From the NCBI GenBank assembly GCA_904066235.2, contig CAJFCV020000001.1, positions 11,527,291-11,591,290 of the forward strand: 64,000 nt of DNA, in the 5' to 3' direction. Of this stretch, positions 40,321-49,118 are shown one piece after another (position 1 is the stretch's first letter; every line of letters begins with the position of its first letter). The notes beneath the pieces were generated by a model. That model was not told the DNA's origin. It made no database searches and saw only the letters and a list, made by a program, of their open reading frames with translations. The position numbers were made by a program, and so were the translations under genes. Origin of the DNA: Bursaphelenchus xylophilus. Taxonomy: Eukaryota; Nematoda; Chromadorea; Rhabditida; Aphelenchoididae.

Positions 40321-40918
40321 TTAGCTTTTGAATGGTGTATGTCTTGTCAATTCACTCCGTCATCACTAATTCACCTTTTTTCAAAACCGGTGTCTAGTAT
40401 AATATCAGAGTGTTTCGCCCAGTGTGGGCGTAATTTGATTCCAAAAATGCTGAAACTTGCCATGCTAAAATCTCAGGCGATTAGCTTTCGAATGGTGTAT
40501 GTCTTGTCAATTCACTCCGTCATCACTAATTCACCTTTTTTCAAAACCGGTGTCTAGTATAATATCAGAGTGTTTCGCCCAGTGTGGGCGTAATTTGATT
40601 CCAAAAATGCTGAAACTTGCCATGCTAAAATCTCAGGCGATTAGCTTTCGAATGGTGTATGTCTTGCCAATTCACTCCGTCATCACTAATTCACCTTTTT
40701 TCAAAACCGGTGTCTAGTATAATATCAGAGTGTTTCGCCCAGTGTGGGCGTAGTTTGACTCCAAAAATGCTGAAACTTGCCATGCTAAAATCTTAGGAAG
40801 TTACCTTTCGAATGGTGTATGTCTTGTCAATTCACTCCGTCATCACAATTCACCTTTTTTCAAAACCGGTGTCTAGTATAATATCAGAGTGTTTCGCCCA
40901 GTGTGGGCGTAGTTTGAT

Positions 40919-41758
40919 TCCAAAAATGCTTAAACTTGCCATGCTAAAATCTTAGGAGGTTACCTTTCGAATGGTGTATGTCTTGTCAATTCACTCCGTC
41001 ATCACTAATTCACCTTTTTTCAAAACCGGTGTCTAGTATAATATTAGAGTGTTTCGCCCAGTGTGGGCGTAGTTTGATTCCAAAAATGCTGAAACTTGCC
41101 ATGCTAAAATCTCAGGCGATTAGCTTTTGAATGGTGTATGTCTTGTCAATTCACTCCGTCATCACTAATTCACCTTTTTTCAAAACCGGTGTCTAGTATA
41201 ATATCAGAGTGTTTCGCCCAGTGTGGGCGTAGTTTGATTCCGAAAATGCTGAAACTTGCCATGCTAAAATCTCAGGCGATTAGCTTTTGAATGGTGTATG
41301 TCTTGTCAATTCACTCCGTCATCACAATTCACCTTTTTTCAAAACCGGTGTCTAGTATAATATCAGAGTGTTTCGCCCAGTGTGGGCGTAGTTTGATTCC
41401 AAAAATGCTGAAACTTGCCATGCTAAAATCATAGGAGGTTACCTTTCGAATGGTGTATGTCTTGTCAATTCACTCCGTCATCACTATTTCACCTTTTTTC
41501 AAAACCGGTGTCTAGTATAATATCAGAGTGTTTCGCCCAGTGTGGGCGTAGTTTGATTCCAAAAATGCTGAAACTTGCCATGCTAAAATCTTAGGAGGTT
41601 ACCTTTCGAATGGTGTATGTCTTGTCAATTCACTCCGTCATCACTAATTCACCTTTTTTCAAAACCGGTGTCTAGTATAATATCAGAGTGTTTCGCCCAG
41701 TGTGGGCGTAGTTTGATTCCAAAAATGCTGAAACTTGCCATGCTAAAATCTCAGGCGA
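40919..41758 (+). repeat. 9-monomer-offset duplication in array B, copy 2
   Basis: Copy of 39480-40320 carrying GCTTAAAC 40929, TTAGCTTTTG 41120 and 41280, CCGAAAATG 41240, TCATAGGAGG 41429 and CATCACTATT 41479. It differs by CTTAGGAGG where the left copy has CTTGGGAGG, ATATTAGAG near 41041, and the extra one-base deletion. The match ends near 41760, where this copy has AGCTTTCGAATGG and the left one AGCTTTTGAATGG. Confidence 0.87.
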
Positions 41759-42470
41759 TTAGCTTTCGAATGGTGTATGTCTTGTCAATTCACTCCGTCA
41801 TCACTAATTCACCTTTTTTCAAAACCGGTGTCTAGTATAATATCAGAGTGTTTCGCCCAGTGTGGGCGTAATTTGATTCCAAAAATGCTGAAACTTGCCA
41901 TGCTAAAATCCCAGGCGATTAGCTTTCGAATGGTGTATGTCTTGTCAATTCACTCCGTCATCACTAATTCACCTTTTTTCAAAACCGGTGTCTAGTATAA
42001 TATCAGAGTGTTTCGCCCAGTGTGGGCGTAGTTTGATTCCAAAAATGCTGAAACTTGCCATGCTAAAATCTCAGGCGATTAGCTTTCGAATGGTGTATGT
42101 CTTGTCAATTCACTCCGTCATCACTAATTCACCTTTTTTCAAAACCGGTGTCTAGTATAATATCAGAGTGTTTCGCCCAGTGTGGGCGTAATTTGATTCC
42201 AAAAATGCTGAAACTTGCCATGCTAAAATCCCAGGCGATTAGCTTTCGAATGGTGTATGTCTTGCCAATTCACTCCGTCATCACTAATTCACCTTTTTTC
42301 AAAACCGGTGTCTAGTATAATACCAGAGTGTTTCGCCCAGTGTGGGCGTAGTTTGATTCCAAAAATGCTGAAACTTGCCACGCTAAAATCTCAGGCGATT
42401 AGCTTTCGAATGGTGTATGTCTTGTCAATTCACTCCGTCATCACTAATTCACCTTTTTTCAAAACCGGTG

Positions 42471-45400
42471 CCTAGTATAATATCAGAGTGTTTCGCCCAG
42501 TGTGGGCGTAATTTGATTCCAAAAAAGCTAAAACTTGCCGTGCTAAAATCTTATGAGGTTACCTTTCGAATGGTGTATGTCTTGTCAATTCACTCCGTCA
42601 TCACTAATTGACCTTTTTTTAAAACCGGTGCCTAGTATAATATCAGAGTGTTTCGCCCAGTGTGGGCGTAATTTGATTCCAAAAAAGCTGAAACTTGCCG
42701 TGCTAAAATCTTATGAGGTTACCTTTCGAATGGTGTATGTCTTGTCAATTCACTCCGTCATCACTAATTGACCTTTTTTTAAAACCGGTGCCTAGTATAA
42801 TATCAGAGTGTTTCGCCCAGTGTGGGCGTAATTTGATTCCAAAAAAGCTGAAACTTGCCGTGCTAAAATCTCACGCCATTACCTTTCGAATGGTGTATGT
42901 CTTGTCAATTCACTCCGTCATCACTAATTGACCTTTTTTTAAAACCGGTGCCTAGTATAATATCAGAGTGTTTCGCCCAGTGTGGGCGTAATTTGATTTC
43001 AAAAAAGCTAAAACTTGCCGTGCTAAAATCTTATGAGGTTACCGTTCGAATGGTGTATGTCTTGTCAATTCACTCCGTCATCACTAATTGACCTTTTTTT
43101 AAAACCGGTGCCTAGTATAATATCAGAGTGTTTCGCCCAGTGTGGGCGTAATTTGATTCCAAAAAAGCTGAAACTTGCCGTGCTAAAATCTCACGCCATT
43201 ACCTTTCGAATGGTGTATGTCTTGTCAATTCACTCCGTCATCACTAATTGACCTTTTTTTAAAACCGGTGCCTAGTATAATATCAGAGTGTTTCGCCCAG
43301 TGTGGGCGTAATTTGATTCCGAAAAAGCTGAAACTTGCCGTGCTAAAATCTTATGAGGTTACCTTTCGAATGGTGTATGTCTTGTCAATTCACTCCGTCA
43401 TCACTAATTGACCTTTTTTTAAAACCGGTGCCTAGTATAATATCAGAGTGTTTCGCCCAGTGTGGGCGTAATTTGATTCCAAAAAAGCTGAAACTTGTCG
43501 TGCTAAAATCTCATGACATTACCTTTCGAATGGTGAATGTCTTGTCAATTCACTCCGTCATCACTAATTGACCTTTTTTTAAAACCGGTGCCTAGTATAA
43601 TATCAGAGTGTTTCGCCCAGTGTGGGCGTAATTTGATTCCAAAAAAGCTAAAACTTGCCGTGCTAAAATCTTATGAGGTTACCTTTCGAATGGTGTATGT
43701 CTTGTCAATTCACTCCGTCATCACTAATTGACCTTTTTTTAAAACCGGTGCCTAGTATAATATCAGAGTGTTTCGCCCAGTGTGGGCGTAATTCGATTCC
43801 AAAAAAGCTGAAACTTGCCGTGCTAAAATCTCATGACATTACCTTTCGAATGGTGAATGTCTTGTCAATTCACTCCGTCATCACTAATTCACCTTTTTTT
43901 AAAACCGGTGCCTAGTATAATATCAGAGTGTTTCGCCCAGTGTGGGCGTAATTTGATTCCAAAAAAGCTGAAACTTGCCGTGCTAAAATCTCACGCCATT
44001 ACCTTTCGAATGGTGTATGTCTTGTCAATTCACTCCGTCATCACTAATTGACCTTTTTTAAAACCGGTGCCTAGTATAATATCAGAGTGTTTCGCCCAGT
44101 GTGGGCGTAATTTGATTCCAAAAAAGCTGAAACTTGCCGTGCTAAAATCTCACGCCATTACCTTTCGAATGGTGAATGTCTTGTCAATTCACTCCGTCAT
44201 CACTAATTGACCTTTTTTTAAAACCGGTGCCTAGTATAATATCGGAGTGTTTCGCCCAGTGTGGGCGTAATTTGATTCCAAAAAAGCTGAAACTTGCCGT
44301 GCTAAAATCTCACGCCATTACCTTTCGAATGGTGTATGTCTTGTCAATTCACTCCGTCATCACTAATTGACCTTTTTTTAAAACCGGTGCCTAGTATAAT
44401 ATCAGAGTGTTTCGCCCAGTGTGGGCGTAATTTGATTCCAAAAAAGCTAAAACTTGCCGTGCTAAAATCTTATGAGGTTACCTTTCGAATGGTGTATGTC
44501 TTGTCAATTCACTCCGTCATCACTAATTGACCTTTTTTTAAAACCGGTGCCTAGTATAATATCAGAGTGTTTCGCCCAGTGTGGGCGTAATTTGATTCCA
44601 AAAAAGCTGAAACTTGCCGTGCTAAAATCTCACGCCATTACCTTTCGAATGGTGTATGTCTTGTCAATTCACTCCGTCATCACTAATTGACCTTTTTTAA
44701 AACCGGTGCCTAGTATAATATCAGAGTGTTTCGCCCAGTGTGGGCGTAATTTGATTCCAAAAAAGCTAAAACTTGCCGTGCTAAAATCTTATGAGGTTAC
44801 CTTTCGAATGGTGTATGTCTTGTCAATTCACTCCGTCATCACTAATTGACCTTTTTTTAAAACCGGTGCCTAGTATAATATCAGAGTGTTTCGCCCAGTG
44901 TGGGCGTAATTTGATTCCAAAAAAGCTAAAACTTGCCGTGCTAAAATCTTATGAGGTTACCGTTCGAATGGTGTATGTCTTGTCAATTCACTCCGTCATC
45001 ACTAATTGACCTTTTTTTAAAACCGGTGCCTAGTATAATATCAGAGTGTTTCGCCCAGTGTGGGCGTAATTTGATTCCAAAAAAGCTGAAACTTGCCGTG
45101 CTAAAATCTCACGCCATTACCTTTCGAATGGTGAATGTCTTGTCAATTCACTCCGTCATCACTAATTGACCTTTTTTAAAACCGGTGCCTAGTATAATAT
45201 CAGAGTGTTTCGCCCAGTGTGGGCGTAATTTGATTCCAAAAAAGCTAAAACTTGCCGTGCTAAAATCTTATGAGGTTACCGTTCGAATGGTGTATGTCTT
45301 GTCAATTCACTCCGTCATCACTAATTGACCTTTTTTTAAAACCGGTGCCTAGTATAATATCAGAGTGTTTCGCCCAGTGTGGGCGTAATTTGATTCCAAA

Positions 45401-47877
45401 AAAGCTGAAACTTGCCGTGCTAAAATCTCACGCCATTACCTTTCGAATGGTGAATGTCTTGTCAATTCACTCCGTCATCACTAATTCACCTTTTTTTAAA
45501 ACCGGTGCCTAGTATAATATCAGAGTGTTTCGCCCAGTGTGGGCGTAATTTGATTCCAAAAAAGCTGAAACTTGCCGTGCTAAAATCTCACGCCATTACC
45601 TTTCGAATGGTGTATGTCTTGTCAATTCACTCCGTCATCACTAATTGACCTTTTTTAAAACCGGTGCCTAGTATAATATCAGAGTGTTTCGCCCAGTGTG
45701 GGCGTAATTTGATTCCAAAAAAGCTGAAACTTGCCGTGCTAAAATCTCACGCCATTACCTTTCGAATGGTGTATGTCTTGTCAATTCACTCCGTCATCAC
45801 TAATTGACCTTTTTTAAAACCGGTGCCTAGTATAATATCAGAGTGTTTCGCCCAGTGTGGGCGTAATTTGATTCCAAAAAAGCTGAAACTTGCCGTGCTA
45901 AAATCTCACGCCATTACCTTTCGAATGGTGTATGTCTTGTCAATTCACTCCGTCATCACTAATTGACCTTTTTTTAAAACCGGTGCCTAGTATAATATCA
46001 GAGTGTTTCGCCCAGTGTGGGCGTAATTTGATTCCGAAAAAGCTGAAACTTGCCGTGCTAAAATCTCACGCCATTACCTTTCGAATGGTGTATGTCTTGT
46101 CAATTCACTCCGTCATCACTAATTCACCTTTTTTAAAACCGGTGCCTAGTATAATATCAGAGTGTTTCGCCCAGTGTGGGCGTAATTTGATTCCAAAAAA
46201 GCTGAAACTTGCCGTGCTAAAATCTCACGCCATTACCTTTCGAATGGTGTATGTCTTGTCAATTCACTCCGTCATCACTAATTGACCTTTTTTTAAAACC
46301 GGTGCCTAGTATAATATCAGAGTGTTTCGCCCAGTGTGGGCGTAATTTGATTCCAAAAAAGCTAAAACTTGCCGTGCTAAAATCTTATGAGGTTACCTTT
46401 CGAATGGTGTATGTCTTGTCAATTCACTCCGTCATCACTAATTGACCTTTTTTTAAAACCGGTGCCTAGTATAATATCAGAGTGTTTCGCCCAGTGTGGG
46501 CGTAATTTGATTCCAAAAAAGCTGAAACTTGTCGTGCTAAAATCTCATGACATTACCTTTCGAATGGTGAATGTCTTGTCAATTCACTCCGTCATCACTA
46601 ATTGACCTTTTTTAAAACCGGTGCCTAGTATAATATCGGAGTGTTTCGCCCAGTGTGGGCGTAATTTGATTCCAAAAAAGCTAAAACTTGCCGTGCTAAA
46701 ATCTCACGCCATTACCTTTCGAATGGTGTATGTCTTGTCAATTCACTCCGTCATCACTAATTGACCTTTTTTTAAAACCGGTGCCTAGTATAATATCAGA
46801 GTGTTTCGCCCAGTGTGGGCGTAATTTGATTCCAAAAAAGCTGAAACTTGCCGTGCTAAAATCTCACGCCATTACCTTTCGAATGGTGTATGTCTTGTCA
46901 ATTCACTCCGTCATCACTAATTGACCTTTTTTTAAAACCGGTGCCTAGTATAATATCAGAGTGTTTCGCCCAGTGTGGGCGTAATTTGATTCCAAAAAAG
47001 CTGAAACTTGCCGTGCTAAAATCTCACGCCATTACCTTTCGAATGGTGTATGTCTTGTCAATTCACTCCGTCATCACTAATTGACCTTTTTTTAAAACCG
47101 GTGCCTAGTATAATATCAGAGTGTTTCGCCCAGTGTGGGCGTAATTTGATTCCGAAAAAGCTGAAACTTGCCGTGCTAAAATCTCACGCCATTACCTTTC
47201 GAATGGTGTATGTCTTGTCAATTCACTCCGTCATCACTAATTCACCTTTTTTTAAAACCGGTGCCTAGTATAATATCAGAGTGTTTCGCCCAGTGTGGGC
47301 GTAATTTGATTCCAAAAAAGCTGAAACTTGCCGTGCTAAAATCTCACGCCATTACCTTTCGAATGGTGTATGTCTTGTCAATTCACTCCGTCATCACTAA
47401 TTGACCTTTTTTAAAACCGGTGCCTAGTATAATATCAGAGTGTTTCGCCCAGTGTGGGCGTAATTTGATTCCAAAAAAGCTAAAACTTGCCGTGCTAAAA
47501 TCTTATGAGGTTACCTTTCGAATGGTGTATGTCTTGTCAATTCACTCCGTCATCACTAATTGACCTTTTTTAAAACCGGTGCCTAGTATAATATCAGAGT
47601 GTTTCGCCCAGTGTGGGCGTAATTTGATTCCAAAAAAGCTGAAACTTGTCGTGCTAAAATCTCATGACATTACCTTTCGAATGGTGAATGTCTTGTCAAT
47701 TCACTCCGTCATCACTAATTGACCTTTTTTTAAAACCGGTGCCTAGTATAATATCGGAGTGTTTCGCCCAGTGTGGGCGTAATTTGATTCCAAAAAAGCT
47801 GAAACTTGCCGTGCTAAAATCTCACGCCATTACCTTTCGAATGGTGTATGTCTTGTCAATTCACTCCGTCATCACTA
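42471..47877 (+). repeat. Satellite array C, left part
   Basis: About 34 monomers of 159 or 160 bp in the same orientation as array B, but with a distinct set of fixed differences: AATTGACC (sometimes AATTCACC), T6 or T7 followed directly by AAAACCGGTGCCTAG, AAAAAAGCT and TTGCCGTGC. The variable box is TTATGAGGTTACC or TCACGCCATTACC, with a rarer TCATGACATTACC followed by GAATGGTGAATG. Length varies through the T run. TTATGAGG is usually preceded by GCTAAAAC and TCACGCC by GCTGAAAC. The junction with array B is inside one monomer: the last B-specific base is 42460 and the first C-specific base is 42471. Confidence 0.96.
47876..47877. repeat. TA target site duplication, left
   Basis: The uninterrupted monomer reads CATCACTAATTGACC. 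Here CATCACTA is followed by the transposon, and TAATTGACC resumes on the far side, so TA was duplicated. TA duplication is the hallmark of the IS630-Tc1-mariner superfamily. Confidence 0.93.
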
Positions 47878-47904
47878 CAGGGTGCGGCAAAAAAATGGAA
47901 ACTT
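47878..47904 (+). repeat. Left terminal inverted repeat (27 bp)
   Basis: Begins CAGGGTGCGGC, followed by A7 and TGGAAACTT. It is identical to the reverse complement of 49090-49116. The next bases (TTTTCATGG here, ATTTTTATA on the other side) no longer match. Confidence 0.95.
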
Positions 47905-48037
47905 TTTTCATGGGGTCCTGACGCAAAAATTTTTAAGTGCAGCAAAATTATTTTCATACCATTAAATTCTACGTAGCTTTCTCTCCTAGACCTTATAATT
48001 TCATGTCCATATCGGTTTATTAACATTCTTTTTTTGA

Positions 48038-49001
48038 ATGACAAACAGGGGGACCTCGATTTCGGACCTGTTTTTTACTTGTGCGAACTGTTAATTTGCT
48101 CGGCATAGAAAGCACGTTGTGTCCAAAGTAATCACACAATGCAGGGAGCTTTTTGACAATTTTAAGCGTCCAGTAAGCGAAAGAAAACGCACCGCCAACC
48201 CTTCTGCCAGCCGCGGAGTCATCAATAGCGAAATCCGTCGATTTCGAGAAAAAATTGCCCGTGAGAGCGGCATCAGTCACCGACCAGTCGGCCAAATAGC
48301 TAAAAATCAACTCAAAGTCTCCCCACGCAAGGTGAAATGCCCAACTCCTAATCGGCAAGATCAAGCCTGTACGCCTGAAAAAATGCCGAAAATTCCGACG
48401 TCGGGCCGCAGGTCCGCGATGGGAGCGCATTCCCTTCACGGTGCAATCTTTGGCGGGTGCACAACCAACAGAACGTCATAGTCCAATTCGATGAGGCCCC
48501 CTGCACGTCGGCTAACGACGAACACCGTCAAAATAAGGGCCGTCATCGCCTAAGGCGGAATTTGTGCCAGCGGCAAGAATTCCGAGATTTTCGTGGATCA
48601 AGCGGGCAAAATTCTAGCGCCGCGTTAACTTCGATTTCCCCATGCTTCTGTTGGCTCAGTAGAACCTTGGCAGCGCAAATTTGACGTTCCAACTAGACCC
48701 AGCGCCGACTCACAGGGCAACATCGAGTCAAGACCGATTTTGAGACCGATTTTCCCGATTTCACCCCGTCTGCGAAAAGAGCGCCTGCTCGCCGGGTATA
48801 GATCCAATGGACTGTAATTTTTTTTCAATTGAAGGCCAGCATCTGTACTACACGCCACAAAAGTTTGGAGTCGCAAAGTAATCGCTGCGTCAAGAACGGG
48901 ACCGATTTCCCCGAAAAAAGCTGCGGCCAAAAAGCCAAAATTTTAAGTCACGTTTGGAGCTCTATATCGCCACCAAAAGCAGCCACTGTAAAACGGGTTG
49001 A
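48038..49001 (+). pseudogene. Mariner-family transposase remnant, multiply frameshifted
   Basis: An intact protein of this family binds the terminal repeats through an N-terminal helix-turn-helix region and cuts DNA with a DDD/E catalytic triad. The likely start is ATG 48038 (MTNRGTSISDL), interrupted by TAA at 48092. The same frame continues through residues resembling the DNA-binding region (REKIARESGIS, IAKNQLKVSPR) to TAG 48479. VHNQQN in another frame near 48457 resembles the stretch just after the first catalytic Asp. The preceding FTVQSL may be a decayed FTDEKL, so that Asp is probably lost. After TAA 48551 comes GGICASGKNSEIFVDQ, typical of the core. LTFQLDPAPTHRA (48681-48719) retains the second Asp at 48696. 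FPDF follows in a shifted frame, then CSPGIDPMD (48786-48812), where the family has SPDLNPMD: the third Asp is now Gly. RHKSLES (48853) and a C-terminal FKSRLELYIA end at TGA 48999. No functional protein is possible. Confidence 0.88.
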
Positions 49002-49089
49002 ATATGTTATAAACAATGCTCTATGTTATTGAAGATGACCGTTACTTTTGCGGAATTTGGACTGCTAGGAAAAATATAGCTATAAAAAT

Positions 49090-49116
49090 AAGTTTCCATT
49101 TTTTTGCCGCACCCTG
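49090..49116 (-). repeat. Right terminal inverted repeat (27 bp)
   Basis: Reads AAGTTTCCA, T7, GCCGCACCCTG. It is a perfect reverse complement of 47878-47904, with no mismatch despite the heavy decay of the gene between them. Confidence 0.95.
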
Positions 49117-49118
49117 TA
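49117..49118. repeat. TA target site duplication, right
   Basis: Second copy of the duplicated TA; the satellite resumes as TAATTGACC in correct phase. Confidence 0.93.

Larger units (their letters stand above)
12646..42470 (+). repeat. Satellite array B, 160-bp monomers
   Basis: About 186 head-to-tail monomers, nearly all 160 bp. A typical copy is about 41% GC. Fixed features are CCGTCATCAC, T6 followed by CAAAACCGGTGTCTAG, AGTGTTTCGCCC, AAATGCTG and TTGCCATG. Each monomer has the palindromes TTCGAA and ACCGGT, and AATTCAC twice, 19 bp apart. Variation is concentrated in a short box before CTTTCGAATGG (TTAGGAGGTTACC or TCAGGCGATTAGC) and at GCGTAGTTTG/GCGTAATTTG. Indels are rare: T5 near 16858, one extra base in TAGGAGAGTTACC near 35036, and CATCACAATT (loss of TA or equivalent one-base shortening of the unit) near 38283, 39242, 40841 and 41321. 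No gene is supported. Confidence 0.97.
35030..42470 (+). repeat. Array B block 4: short 4-6-monomer units with indels
   Basis: Two or three TAGGAGG-type monomers are followed by two or three TCAGGCG-type monomers, giving units of 4, 5 or 6. Both types here follow GCGTAGTTTG, unlike block 1. Private variants include TCTTGGGAGG (36313 and 39511), GCTTAAAC (38530, 39490, 40929), TTAGCTTTTGAATGG (first near 38721), TTCCGAAAATG (39801, 41240) and CATCACTATTTC (40041, 41479). The last monomers before 42470 carry CCCAGGCG (41910, 42230), ATACCAGAG and CCACGC, so the array edge is slightly more diverged than its interior. Confidence 0.85.
47878..49116 (+). mobile_element. Mariner-like DNA transposon, 1239 bp, decayed
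   Basis: A unique stretch inside the satellite, bounded by 27-bp perfect terminal inverted repeats that begin CAGGGTGCGGC and flanked by TA duplications. The length fits a full-size mariner-like element (typically about 1.2-1.4 kb with one transposase gene of about 340 codons). The inner strand holds a transposase pseudogene reading left to right. Removing the 1239 bp and one TA restores the satellite monomer exactly. Spacing between the TTGTCGTGC markers at 47646 and 50165 then becomes 1278 bp, eight monomers, so insertion caused no further rearrangement. This is the only copy in the window, so it has not been amplified with the satellite over this distance. The precise mariner subfamily cannot be fixed because the gene is too damaged. 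Confidence 0.93.

Noticed and set aside
48020..48930. Minus-strand open frames inside the transposon (for example 48020-48439 and 48625-48930)
   Set aside because: They run opposite to the transposase remnant, whose family motifs are all on the plus strand. No recognisable protein is encoded on the minus strand.
47878..49116. Element as a MITE or as a Tc1 element
   Set aside because: At 1239 bp with transposase motifs across most of its length it is a decayed full-size element rather than a MITE. The SPD-like third motif with NPMD-like residues fits mariner DDD transposases better than the DD34E of Tc1, though decay limits certainty.
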